Below, in pieces: positions 54,981 to 63,843 of a stretch of 64,000 nucleotides of DNA (positions within the stretch are counted from its first letter, which is position 1; each line of letters opens with the position of its first letter). Source of the DNA: Bradyrhizobium prioriisuperbiae (lineage in GTDB: Bacteria > Pseudomonadota > Alphaproteobacteria > Rhizobiales > Xanthobacteraceae); contig NZ_CP135921.1 of NCBI RefSeq assembly GCF_032397745.1, positions 806,001 through 870,000 on the forward strand, given 5' to 3'. The notes under the pieces are model-generated. The model did not search any database, was not told the origin of the DNA, and was given only the letters and a program-made list of their open reading frames with translations. A program made the translations under genes and the position numbers.

Positions 54981-55813
54981 CAGGACAATGACCGGGTACG
55001 TTTCGGATCAAGATGCTGCCGCAGCCCTGCCGCGATCAAATTGATCGCGAGGATCGTCAAAAAGATCGCCAGACCGGGGAAAACCGCCGCCCACCAAGCG
55101 AGGCGAACAATCGACCTGGAAGCGCCAACCATATAGCCCCAGCTCATCAGATTCGGATCGCTCAAGCCCAGGAAACTCATGCTGGATTCAAGCAGAATGG
55201 CATTCGCCATCAAGATTGCGGTGTAGGTGACCACAACCGGAAGCGTATTGGGGATGATATCTCGGCACAGGATCGAAAAATCCGCGTGCCCCGCCAGGCG
55301 AGAGGCCTGCACGTATTCTCGCGTCCTAAGCGACAGGACTTCCGCCCGCACAATTCGGGCCACGGGAGCCCAACTCACGGCGACAATCGCGATGACGATC
55401 GCCCAGATCGAAGGCTCGAAAATCGCAACAAGCGTGATGGCGAATATGAAGCCGGGGATGGTCTGAAAAAGCTCCGATACCTGCATCAAGAAGCGATCGG
55501 CGACACCGCCGAAATAGCCTGCCGGAGCGCCGACGGTTATCCCGATCACAAGCGAGGCCACGCTCGAGACGAGGCTGATCAACATTGACGTTCGCGCACC
55601 GTGCGCGACCCCAGCCGCAATGTCACGACCAAGATTGTCCGTGCCCAGGAGATCATTCAGGCTCGGCGGCTGCAACGGCGCACTCGCCATATTCCACGGC
55701 CCGGCCGGTGCGACCCAGTCAGCGAAAAGCGCAATGGCCAGGACGATCAGTAGAATGAGACCGCCGATGAGGAGCCCACCGTGGCGCCGGATGACGTCGA
55801 ACCTGCGCGTCAC
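54980..55813 (-). CDS. ABC permease, DppC type
   Basis: The 277-residue inner-membrane permease has about six helices. It has the DppC/OppC N-terminal feature (GGLLIGGLILLIVLAIALFADWVAP in consecutive segments), a GTDNLGRDI motif near residue 60 and the EAA-type loop VSWAPVARIVRAEVLSLRTREYVQASRLAG that contacts the ATPase. It overlaps the DppB-type gene by 4 bases (stop/start) and the ATPase gene by 1 base. Confidence 0.92.
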   Translation of the reverse strand: MTRRFDVIRRHGGLLIGGLILLIVLAIALFADWVAPAGPWNMASAPLQPPSLNDLLGTDNLGRDIAAGVAHGARTSMLISLVSSVASLVIGITVGAPAGYFGGVADRFLMQVSELFQTIPGFIFAITLVAIFEPSIWAIVIAIVAVSWAPVARIVRAEVLSLRTREYVQASRLAGHADFSILCRDIIPNTLPVVVTYTAILMANAILLESSMSFLGLSDPNLMSWGYMVGASRSIVRLAWWAAVFPGLAIFLTILAINLIAAGLRQHLDPKRTRSLS

Positions 55814-56781
55814 GGCTGCGCTCCAATGCGGGGATCGGCCGCGCTGTAGAGCAGATCAACGCAGACATTGATCGCAACGACCATCACAGACGTCGCCAGG
55901 AATATCCCAAGCAGCAGGTTATAGTCGCGGTGCATGAGGGAATCGAAAGCCAGCGACCCAAGACCCGGCCAGGCAAAGACCGTCTCGATGAGCACGCTGC
56001 CGCCCAGGAGGTAGCCCGCCTGAATTCCAGCCAGCGTGATCACGGGGAGAATGGCGTTGGGTAAAATGTGCGCATAGGCGATGCGCCAAGGACTGAGCGC
56101 CTTTGCGCGCGCCGTCTTGATGAAGTCCTGGGAGGCGATCTCGATCATCGAAGCTCGCGTGGTCTGTGTATAAAGTGCGGCATAAACCAAACCGAGCGTC
56201 GCCGATGGCAGCACAAGATGAGCGATGAGATCGCGAATATATGCCAGGCCTGCGAGCGATTCATTGACGGTGGTCATTCCGAAGGGCGGCAGCCAGTTCA
56301 ACCAGGTCGAGAACAGAAGGATACTGAGCAGGGCGGCCCAAAACGTAGGCGCCGCATACAGCGCCATGGCGACAGCGCAAATCACGCCGTCCAGCCACGT
56401 CCCGGCGAACAGCGCGGCAATCACACCGAACGTCACCCCAACAGCGAGCGCAAAGACAAAAGCCGTTCCAGTCAGCAGCAAGGTTGCGGGAAGCCGCTCC
56501 GTGATCAGTGACGCAACGCTTCGCTGATTACGATAGCTATACCCGAGGTCGAGCTTCGCCAAGCGCTGCATGTAGGTGGCGAACTGTTCGGCCAACGGAC
56601 GATCAAGCCCGAAATCGGCTCGCAACTGCGCTAGATATTTCTCGTCCGCCGCGCCAGCCTCGCCTGCCATGATGCTGGCTGGATCTCCCGGCGCAAGATG
56701 TACGAGGGCGAAATTGAGACATGCGACGATACCGACGACGGCCAACCCGCGAACGAGCTGCGACATGAGATAATGAAGCAT
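55810..56781 (-). CDS. ABC permease, DppB type
   Basis: The 323-residue permease has about six helices. It has the DppB start (LVRGLAVVGIVACLNFALVHLAPGDPA in consecutive segments), FGLDRPLAEQFATYM and an EAA loop (TRASMIEIASQDFIKTARAKAL). ATG 56781 was preferred. A TTG at 56802, directly overlapping the upstream phosphoesterase stop, is the alternative and would add seven residues. It forms the translocation pore with the DppC-type subunit. Confidence 0.92.
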   Translation of the reverse strand: MLHYLMSQLVRGLAVVGIVACLNFALVHLAPGDPASIMAGEAGAADEKYLAQLRADFGLDRPLAEQFATYMQRLAKLDLGYSYRNQRSVASLITERLPATLLLTGTAFVFALAVGVTFGVIAALFAGTWLDGVICAVAMALYAAPTFWAALLSILLFSTWLNWLPPFGMTTVNESLAGLAYIRDLIAHLVLPSATLGLVYAALYTQTTRASMIEIASQDFIKTARAKALSPWRIAYAHILPNAILPVITLAGIQAGYLLGGSVLIETVFAWPGLGSLAFDSLMHRDYNLLLGIFLATSVMVVAINVCVDLLYSAADPRIGAQP

Positions 56782-56798
56782 CGACGCAACCTTACGGT

Positions 56799-57593
56799 TC
56801 AAGCGAACGGAAATGGGCCGGGATAAGCGCCGATGTAACTCGTATGGGTGACTAACCCATCGCCGTCAGTCCAGTGATGCAGCAAGCAAGCCGCCGGCTC
56901 AAGATAAGAGTTCGGCTTCGCATCCTCGCGGAGAGCTAGGGCGATTTGTGTCGCAGTACTCGGGCACGTCGTGACCAGCGTTCCGCACCACAGCTTCTGC
57001 ATGCCGCGGTGCACGTGCCCACACAGGATACGTTCAATATTGGAGTACGAAGCGATGACGCTCGCCAGCCGCTCGGGTTCCATACACATGTATTTGTCGA
57101 GATACGGGACTGAGCAGGAGAAAGGAGGCTGGTGCATCAAGAGGACGGTTGGCTTGTGCCTGTCCCGGGCCAGGGTCTCATCCAGCCAGGAAAGCGAGTT
57201 TTGCTCAAGATGACCGTGGTGGGCGCCGGGCACGGTAACATCGAACGCGATCACCTTGACCGGCAGCGCGTCGTAGACGTAGTTGACGGGGCCCGTCTGA
57301 GGCATATAGCGGTGCTGGGGGAAGCCGGCACGTAATCGATCCCTGTCGTCGTGGTTGCCGGGAATGAGGATCAGAGGCGCGCTCACCTCCGCGAGAATTC
57401 GGCGCGCAACCCCGTACTGGGTGTCCGCTCCATCTTCCACAACGTCGCCGGTCAACACGACAAGATCCGGCTGAGGAAACAGGCTGTTGACGTGCCTGAC
57501 GGCGGCCATCGCCATTTCGTTGGTGGAGACGACACCTTTATAGAGGGCGCCGTCATCACAGATGTGCAGATCGGAAATCTGAGCGATCAGCAT
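56799..57593 (-). CDS. Calcineurin-like metallophosphoesterase (CpdA/GpdQ type)
   Basis: The 264-residue enzyme has the binuclear metal site of class III cyclic-nucleotide and glycerophosphodiester phosphodiesterases: Asp8-Leu-His10 (QISDLH), GDVVED, GNHDDRDR, MHQPPF and GHVHRGM. No signal peptide is seen, so it should act in the cytoplasm. It lies between the binding-protein gene (13 bases upstream) and the permease genes. The imported compound may therefore be a phosphodiester or phosphoryl conjugate. ATG 57593 begins the first strand directly. Confidence 0.9.
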   Translation of the reverse strand: MLIAQISDLHICDDGALYKGVVSTNEMAMAAVRHVNSLFPQPDLVVLTGDVVEDGADTQYGVARRILAEVSAPLILIPGNHDDRDRLRAGFPQHRYMPQTGPVNYVYDALPVKVIAFDVTVPGAHHGHLEQNSLSWLDETLARDRHKPTVLLMHQPPFSCSVPYLDKYMCMEPERLASVIASYSNIERILCGHVHRGMQKLWCGTLVTTCPSTATQIALALREDAKPNSYLEPAACLLHHWTDGDGLVTHTSYIGAYPGPFPFA

Positions 57594-57606
57594 GGCGATA
57601 CTTCGG

Positions 57607-59175
57607 CTATTTGGAGAGGTAGACAGCTTCGAAGCTGTCATTGACGCCGATCCCTGTGCTAACCAGGCCGTGGACGCGCTTGTTGGTGAAGGTGAGAAAC
57701 TTCATCTCGAGCAGCCAGAGCACCGGAACATCCTCGACAAGAAGCTTTTGCACTTTGGCGTAGAGCTCGGCCCGCTTGTTGTCCGAGGGAGACACCGCGG
57801 CTTCGTTGAAGAGGGCATCCACCTCCGGGTTGACGTAGCCCATCGTGTTGTTGAGCAGCACGCCGCGCTTGATGTTGGACGACAGGTAGGTCCGCGAAAC
57901 GCCAAGGGCCGGGTCGCCATATTGATACGTATAGTCAAAGGTTATCTGGTAATCCCAGTTGGCCACGCGCTGGGCCCAGGCGCCCGCATCGGTAGTTTCC
58001 AGCGTCGTCTCGACGCCGATCTTTGCCCAGGCTTGTTTGGCGTACTCCGCCAAACGCGTCCATGTCTCGCCATAGGGCATGACGAGCAGCTTGATCGCAG
58101 CGCGCTTGCCGTCTGTTTTGCGGGGCAGCCCCATCTCATCGAGCAGGCCCTCGGCCTTTTTGAGATCGAAGTCGTAGCGTTTGACATCGTCGGAGTAAAA
58201 GCGCGTGGTCGATGAGATCGGACCCGTAGCGATTTTGCCTTGGCCGAAGAACAGCCGGTCCCGGATGAATGTTCGGTCTAGCGCATAGAGCAGGGCTTGG
58301 CGGAACCGTTTGTCACCGAAGGGCGGGACCCGGTGGTTGATCTCCATCCAGGCATGGGGGGAGAAGAACTCGTAGCCCATGTCGGTATAGTTCAGGGCCG
58401 GATTGGCGCGCAGGGCAGGAAGATCAAACCATTCGACGTTATCGAAGCTGGACAACTGGGTTTCGCCGCTTTCTAAGGCGATCCGGCGCGATGCGGCATC
58501 GGGGATGACCCGAAAGACGATCTGGTCGAGATATGGCAGGCCAGGCTTCCAATAGTCGTCGTTTCTAACAAGCCGAATGTATTGGCCGCGCTTCCATTCG
58601 CCGAACTTGAAAGGGCCCGTTCCGATTGGCGTCTGGTTGGCCGGGTTGCTGCGATAGTCCGTTCCCTCATAAAGATGCTTCGGAATCATCGGTGCGCTGC
58701 CCATTTCGAACGCACCAAGGAATGGCGCGAACGGCTCCTTCAACCGAAAGACGACAGTGTGGGGATCGGGTGCCGAAGCTTCCTGGACGCGAGAAAACGT
58801 CAGCCGCGCGCGCGGATTGGTTTCAGGCAGGAAAGTCATACAACTGAACAGAACATCATCGGCCGTGAACGGCTTGCCGTCATGCCAACGGACGTTTTCC
58901 TGCAATTTGAAAGTATAAGTCAGTCCATCGTCCGAAACCGTCCAGCTCTTCGCAAGGACAGGCTGGGGTTTCAGGTCGAAGCCGTAGGTCAACAGGCTCT
59001 GGTAAATCTTGCCGGCGACGGTCTGTGTTGGGCCTTGAATATTGACACCCACCATGAGGATCGGGGGCTCCGGCTGAATGATAGCCGTGAGCGTCCCACC
59101 ACGCTCCTGTGCATAAGCAGCCGCGCCGAAAAACGCTAGAACTCCAGAAAGAATGACGACAGAAAGCGGGCGCAC
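57607..59175 (-). CDS. ABC transporter substrate-binding protein, family 5 (peptide/nickel type)
   Basis: The 522-residue protein has a signal peptide (VVILSGVLAFFGAAAYA, cleavage near residue 22). Family 5 landmarks are YQSLLTYGFDLKPQPVLAKSW, LTYTFKLQENVRWHDGKPFTADDV, IGTGPFKFGEWKRGQYI and FRQALLYALDR. It captures the ligand in the periplasm for the DppBCDF-type importer encoded downstream. It is the first gene of the operon. A LysR gene lies 89 bases upstream on the same strand. Confidence 0.93.
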   Translation of the reverse strand: MRPLSVVILSGVLAFFGAAAYAQERGGTLTAIIQPEPPILMVGVNIQGPTQTVAGKIYQSLLTYGFDLKPQPVLAKSWTVSDDGLTYTFKLQENVRWHDGKPFTADDVLFSCMTFLPETNPRARLTFSRVQEASAPDPHTVVFRLKEPFAPFLGAFEMGSAPMIPKHLYEGTDYRSNPANQTPIGTGPFKFGEWKRGQYIRLVRNDDYWKPGLPYLDQIVFRVIPDAASRRIALESGETQLSSFDNVEWFDLPALRANPALNYTDMGYEFFSPHAWMEINHRVPPFGDKRFRQALLYALDRTFIRDRLFFGQGKIATGPISSTTRFYSDDVKRYDFDLKKAEGLLDEMGLPRKTDGKRAAIKLLVMPYGETWTRLAEYAKQAWAKIGVETTLETTDAGAWAQRVANWDYQITFDYTYQYGDPALGVSRTYLSSNIKRGVLLNNTMGYVNPEVDALFNEAAVSPSDNKRAELYAKVQKLLVEDVPVLWLLEMKFLTFTNKRVHGLVSTGIGVNDSFEAVYLSK

Positions 59176-59264
59176 GCGACGTCTCCTGAGAATGACCGTG
59201 CGAAACTTTGCGCAGCGCCGACTGGCGAAGAAAACAAAATAAAATTTACGGCCGGAAAAATAAA

Positions 59265-60176
59265 TTAATGCGCTGCCGCCTGGCTGAGAAACCAGTGAGC
59301 CACCGCGTGTGCCTGGGCCGGCGCACTACGGGCGACCGCGATCCAGTAGGAGCAGTGCACGTCATAGACGCTGTCAGAAATGCGCGTCAGCACTCCCTGA
59401 GCAAGATCATCGGCGACCAAGACCCCGAAGGCCATCGCAATTCCCTGCCCTCTTCTAGCAGCCTCGATGTTCAGAAAGGTATTGCTCGCGACAGCGCCAT
59501 ACCGAAACTGGTCAGGATTTTGCCCATGTCGGCCAAACCAAGGTCGCCAATCCGGGAGGCTTCTTTCCATGTCGGGCGTTCGGTCCCGAAGCAGATCGAT
59601 TGTCTTGATGTCATTGTAACTCAGGTTCGTACCGCCCCCAATGAGCTCTGTGCTGCAGACAGGGAACGCCTCCAAACGCATCAGAAGCGCAATGTCTTCG
59701 TCGATCGCCCGGCCGACGCCATAAACGACACGGACATCGCAGTCCGGCAGGCGTCCCTCCGGATCACCACCATAATAGGCTTTCAGCTCGAACTGCTGTG
59801 ACGGGAATGCCTCCTGCAGCGCCCGCAAACGAGGAGAGAGCCAGCAAAATCCAAACGAGACGGGAACACCGATGACGATGGGCTGGCCATCCAATCGCGC
59901 GGCGTCAATGCCCTTGCGCAGTTGATGAAAGCCCGTTGTGACCCACACGGCAGCCTGCTTGCCAGCAGGGGTCAGGTCGAACGTCGTCTTGGATGAGCCA
60001 GGACCTCCTCGATCGACCAATCGTTTTCCAACGAACCGCTCCAAGACCCGCAGCTGATGATGGATTGCGGCTTCGGTCACATTGAGGTCGTGCGCGGCTA
60101 TCGAAAAATCCTTCAATCGGCAAAGCGCGTCGAAAGCGCGCATGGCCGCGAGAGGTGGCAGACGATCGAAACTCAT
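59265..60176 (-). CDS. LysR-family regulator (GcvA/AmpR-like)
   Basis: The 303-residue protein has the GcvA-type start LPPLAAMRAFDALCRLKDFSIAAHDLNVTEAAIHHQLRVLE (consecutive segments, residues 6-46) and a substrate-binding effector domain. The wing continues to KRLVDRGGPGS. It lies upstream of, and in the same direction as, the peptide-type importer, and probably controls it. The effector is unknown. No glycine-cleavage genes are nearby. Confidence 0.9.
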   Translation of the reverse strand: MSFDRLPPLAAMRAFDALCRLKDFSIAAHDLNVTEAAIHHQLRVLERFVGKRLVDRGGPGSSKTTFDLTPAGKQAAVWVTTGFHQLRKGIDAARLDGQPIVIGVPVSFGFCWLSPRLRALQEAFPSQQFELKAYYGGDPEGRLPDCDVRVVYGVGRAIDEDIALLMRLEAFPVCSTELIGGGTNLSYNDIKTIDLLRDRTPDMERSLPDWRPWFGRHGQNPDQFRYGAVASNTFLNIEAARRGQGIAMAFGVLVADDLAQGVLTRISDSVYDVHCSYWIAVARSAPAQAHAVAHWFLSQAAAH

Positions 60177-60999
60177 GATGGCTCAACACGAAGTCTAGCG
60201 AGGCATGGCGCAGCAGTCGGCGCGAGACGATTGCGCCAATCTGTATGAGTTTTTTGTGTCGCAGTGATGATCGCGGATCCAACCGGGTCGAGCAGCGTCG
60301 ACGATATTAACCATCCTCGTGTAGCGCCGTCTCGAGGCCCGTTCGCGATCGGTAACATCGAGCGAGAATGAGCTTCCGATGCCGAGCCGAATGGCGAGCA
60401 CAAGCTCAATCTTCGGAGCCCTGCTGGGCCGCCGGCCGGCAACTTTGTCGGCATTGGGCACTCGCATCTTTCGCAAGCCTTTAGAACAAGACGGGCCTGC
60501 TCAAGTTCAGACTTCGGGACAAATCGTACAATTTCGCCCATACGCGCTCCACGAAAGCGAACTTGGTGAGAATACCGACGCAAACATCATGCCAACCCCC
60601 GGGGGCAACTTTTCGTGCCCCTCGCAAATTTGCCCCACTTTTGGGCAGGCCGCGAACTATGAAGATCGGCAATATCGCTACACCATAGCCCTCCGATGAT
60701 GGTCTGGGCCATCACGGTAATCGTTATGTCGCAGCAGGATCCACCATGGACGCCAGCAGCTTCCGGCCTTCCGAATTTTCTGCAATCTGTTCGTCAAGTT
60801 TAGCAATCTATTGCTGAACGCTGTCTTTCAAGTCCTCGCAAGGCTCAAGCTAGGCGACTCGGGCAGAGCGCACGCAATAGCTGGCGGACAGTCGAAAAAG
60901 GCGCAAGCTAGCGCTGTTCGGCCTTCGGACAAGAGATGCTACGGATCCAATGCCAAGCGTTCCTTGCCGTCAGCGCATCCGATGAGCGGTCGACGACGT
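60177..60999. other. Degenerate stretch of about 820 bases
   Basis: No intact gene is recognised. A decayed small ORF is listed separately (60430-60541). The rest shows lower GC and no promoter, repeat or RNA motif that I could identify. Confidence 0.5.
60430..60541 (-). pseudogene. Decayed copy of a small rhizobial hypothetical protein
   Basis: From ATG 60541 the frame reads MGEIVRFVPKSELEQARLVLKA. From memory, the start of a short hypothetical protein common in Bradyrhizobium begins M-G-E-(I/V)-(I/V)-x-F-V-P-K-S-E. After about 22 codons the similarity is lost and the frame runs on into unrelated sequence, so it is probably frameshifted. The lower boundary is approximate. Confidence 0.4.
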
Positions 61000-61884
61000 T
61001 CAGGCGACGGCGCGTTCGATCCACGTTTCGGCGGATTTGTGCTGCGGGTTCCAACCGAGTGCGCGTGCTCGCTTGGCGCGAACGCGGCTATTCGAACCAA
61101 GGGCGAAGATAGCGACCTCACGACCCCATCGCGCGATTGCATCCTCGGTCGACATGGATTGCGCTTCGCCTAACCCGAGCGTCTGGCCGATGGCCTGCGC
61201 CATGTCTCGGAACGATGATTCGCCGTTTTCGACAAAGGCGAAGAAGCCCGTCGGCGCACGATCAAGGGCAAGCAGATAGAGATCGGCGACGTCCGCAATA
61301 TGAACGGTGGACCAGCGGTTCAGACCTCGCCCGATGTGGTGGGCCGTCCCACTCTCGCGCGCTTCGTCGATCAGGCGGGGCAATTGCACGCTTCGAGCAT
61401 TTGGGCCGAGCGCATCGCCATAGATAAGACTGTTGCACAGAACGATTGAACGCATGCCCGAGGCCGTCAACACCGCGTTATCGAGCGCCACTCGCGCCAC
61501 CTTATCCGGTTCCGGAATGCGTGGCATATTTTCGTCGAATACGGCATCCGAGGGCTCGCCCCTAGCCTCATCCGCGACGATGCTGGTCCCGCTGGTGTGG
61601 ATGAGTGTCTTTCCAGTACCGCTCAGCGCTGCGATCAAGGTGTCGGCCGCATGCCGATTGTCGCTGCTGGCGGCGTTGATGACGGCGTCGGCAGCTCGGG
61701 CCTCAACGGTCAGGAGCGTCGTATCGGCGAGCGTACTAAGTATGGGCTCTACGCCAAATTTGCGGCAGGCTTCCGCCTTTTGAGGGTCCCGTACAAGGCC
61801 CCTGACTGAATGGCCCGCTTGGACCAGCCGCGAGGCGACCGCCCCGCCGATAAAGCCGCTGGCTCCTGTAAGAAAGATCTTCAT
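61000..61884 (-). CDS. NAD-dependent epimerase/dehydratase-like (extended SDR) protein
   Basis: The 294-residue protein has the atypical/extended SDR nucleotide loop TGASGFIGG (residues 6-14), an Arg after strand 2 (VRDPQKAE) suggesting NADP, the core TSGTSIVAD, a Tyr in LIYGDALG without the usual following Lys, and STVHIADVADLYLLALDRA typical of the family C-terminus. ATG 61884 follows GGAGGGCG. It is divergent from a broken LysR gene, with a 92-base gap, a common regulator-target layout. Confidence 0.9.
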   Translation of the reverse strand: MKIFLTGASGFIGGAVASRLVQAGHSVRGLVRDPQKAEACRKFGVEPILSTLADTTLLTVEARAADAVINAASSDNRHAADTLIAALSGTGKTLIHTSGTSIVADEARGEPSDAVFDENMPRIPEPDKVARVALDNAVLTASGMRSIVLCNSLIYGDALGPNARSVQLPRLIDEARESGTAHHIGRGLNRWSTVHIADVADLYLLALDRAPTGFFAFVENGESSFRDMAQAIGQTLGLGEAQSMSTEDAIARWGREVAIFALGSNSRVRAKRARALGWNPQHKSAETWIERAVA

Positions 61885-61976
61885 AACGCCCTCCATTGAA
61901 TTGAATGCAACCATGGAGATCCGAAACCGGTGTGAATAGACTGTTCCGGCGCAATCTTGTTTGCTCCGGAGGCAAC

Positions 61977-62908
61977 ATGAAGAGAAACTCAGTCGACCGA
62001 GCCCGGGAGCTCGAGGTATTCACCGCGATCGTTGAGGCGGGTGGCGTATCCGCAGGGGGGCGAACGGTGGGCCTCTCGCCGTCAGGGGCGAGCCGAACGC
62101 TTCAGCGACTCGAGTGCCGCTTAGGGGTGCGGCTGCTGGTGCGTGCAAGCCGGGCGTTTCGCCTCACCGATGAAGGTGAGAGCTACTATCGGTCCGGCCG
62201 CCGCATATTGAACGACCTTGATGAGGTCGAGCAGACGCTTGGCGATCAAGCAGTGCCGCACGGGAGATTGCGAGTCTCATCGTCGATCACCTTCGGCCGA
62301 GTCGCTATTCTTCCGGCGCTCGGCACGTTCCAGCACGCATATCCGGGCATCTCAATGGAGTTGAGTCTCAGCGATCACATCGCCGATCTCAGCGCCGGAG
62401 AGGCGGATCTCGCCGTGCGGGTCGGCGATCTTCCCGACAGCGATCTCAAGGCGCGCAAGCTTGGGGAAAGCCGTCGCATCCTCGTGGCTTCGCCGAATAT
62501 CTCGCTCGCAGCGGCACACCTATCACTCCAGAAGATCTGACCCATCATAACTGCCTTCGGTTTAGCTTTCGCACCCTACCCGCGACATGGCCATTCCGCC
62601 GAGGCGACGAAAACGTCGACATCGACATCGTCGGGAATATCGCTGTCGATAATGGTGACGCAATAATGCAGCTCGCGTTGGCTGGGCATGGCATCGCACG
62701 TGTCGGCCATTTCCATGTTAAGCGCGAACTAGAGGCTGGTCGACTCGTGCCTCTGCTTGAGGACTTCGACGCCGGGGAGACTGAGTCCTTTCATGCGGTT
62801 TTTGTCGCCGGACAAACTATTCCAGGGAGAGTGCGCGCCTTCGTGGATTTTTTCGCGGGCGCGTTGGGCACCCATGAGCGTGGACGAACGTCGGGATGGC
62901 CTCTGTGA
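61977..62908 (+). pseudogene. LysR-family regulator split by a one-base frameshift
   Basis: The first frame (61977-62540) encodes the HTH (ELEVFTAIVEAGGVSAGG, then GLSPSGASRTLQRLE) and half of the effector domain up to VASP. From about 62492 the LysR sequence continues in the +2 frame: AEYLARSGTPITPEDLTHHN, then PATWPFRRG, GDAIMQLALAGHGIAR and FVDFFAGAL, ending at TGA 62906-62908. One base is missing near 62491-62495. Restored, the protein would be about 310 residues. It is divergent from the epimerase-like gene and probably once controlled it. Confidence 0.88.
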
Positions 62909-62949
62909 GGCAGACGGCTCCTCATCGTGATCTGAATCCAGAGAATAGC

Positions 62950-63095
62950 GTGTGAACTCAATGCCCCCCCTCGGTGGGCGCACGAAGCGCCTCTCTCCAG
63001 ATTGTCCAACGATGCAGTCCTTTTGCCTGAGAGTTTCCCCGGAGTTGCCCTTCGGCGCCGGCGCGGGAAAGGCCCCTCGCCGATCTCTCCCAACA
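62950..63095 (-). ncRNA. Glycine riboswitch, orphan
   Basis: On the minus strand the block contains GGGAGAGA, then GGCGCCGAAGGGCAAC (complement near 63044-63059), ACTCTCAGGCAAAAGGAC (complement near 63016-63034) and GGACAATCTGGAGAG. These are the conserved core of the first glycine aptamer and its linker. A second, poorer half follows (CCACCGAGGGGGGGCA, 62962-62978) and then fades. Downstream on this strand is only the 3' end of the oppositely oriented broken LysR gene, so no gene is in place to be controlled. Confidence 0.85.
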
Positions 63096-63253
63096 TCGTC
63101 TGATCGGACGTTGCGTATTTTCGCGGTGTCGTGTCGTCGTCCCTCCTTGGCAATGGAGCTAGATTGTCGGTCGAGACGAGCGGGTGGAACCACCGCAGGT
63201 TTGGCAGCGAGAGAGTAATACGTCGGCGACTCACATCGGCGATCACATAGCCC

Positions 63254-63736
63254 TTACCTGTCGACCATCCCGTGCTCGCTCGAGAGGTTGAGCCTCATGA
63301 AGACGCTATTCGGATCGAGAATATAGTCACCGAATGGTCCGCAGTTGAGGAATCCGAAGCGAGCATAAAGCGCGCGAGCGGACGCGAACATATCCATCGA
63401 ACCCGTTTCCAGGCAGACACATTGATAGGAACGGGACCGCGCTTCAGCAATCATGTGCGTCAGCAAGGCAGCCGCCACTCCACGACGGCGATGCTCCGCA
63501 GCCGTGTGCATTGACTTTATCTCACCATGAGATCGGTCGAGCTCCTTGAGAGCGCCGCACCCCAGTAGACTTGCCCCATCCCATGCCGTCCAGAGCGTAA
63601 CCTCCGGTGATCGCAGATAACTCAACTCCAGCGCATGAGCGCTTTCAGCGGGCGACCACCTTCTGCAATGCTCGAGGTGCGCCCGAAGAAGCGCAGTCAC
63701 TTCGGAGCTTTGCAGGTTGTCAACGCGGATCTTCAC
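63254..63736 (-). CDS. GNAT-family N-acetyltransferase
   Basis: GTG 63736, preceded by GAGGAAGG, gives 160 residues starting with KIRVDNLQSSEV. The frame is open to 63847 and ATG 63790 is an alternative. The GNAT acetyl-CoA motif is EIKSMHTAAEHRRRGVAAALL (RxxGxA), with motif B near YARFGFLNCGPFGDY. Close relatives are annotated as putative acetyltransferases of unknown substrate. The gene reads toward the orphan riboswitch. Confidence 0.88.
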   Translation of the reverse strand: MKIRVDNLQSSEVTALLRAHLEHCRRWSPAESAHALELSYLRSPEVTLWTAWDGASLLGCGALKELDRSHGEIKSMHTAAEHRRRGVAAALLTHMIAEARSRSYQCVCLETGSMDMFASARALYARFGFLNCGPFGDYILDPNSVFMRLNLSSEHGMVDR

Positions 63737-63843
63737 GCTACCTTCCTCGGGCACGGTCAGTATGCGCTCTTCAGATTCATCACATCTCATGAGGGCATAT
63801 TCCGTTCGTGATGTGAATATTGATGAGCAAGATTCCGGACATA

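Noticed and set aside
62729..63246. Minus-strand ORFs downstream of the glycine riboswitch as its regulated gene
   Set aside because: The frames run through the riboswitch itself or lie opposite the LysR coding sequence, and none has family similarity.
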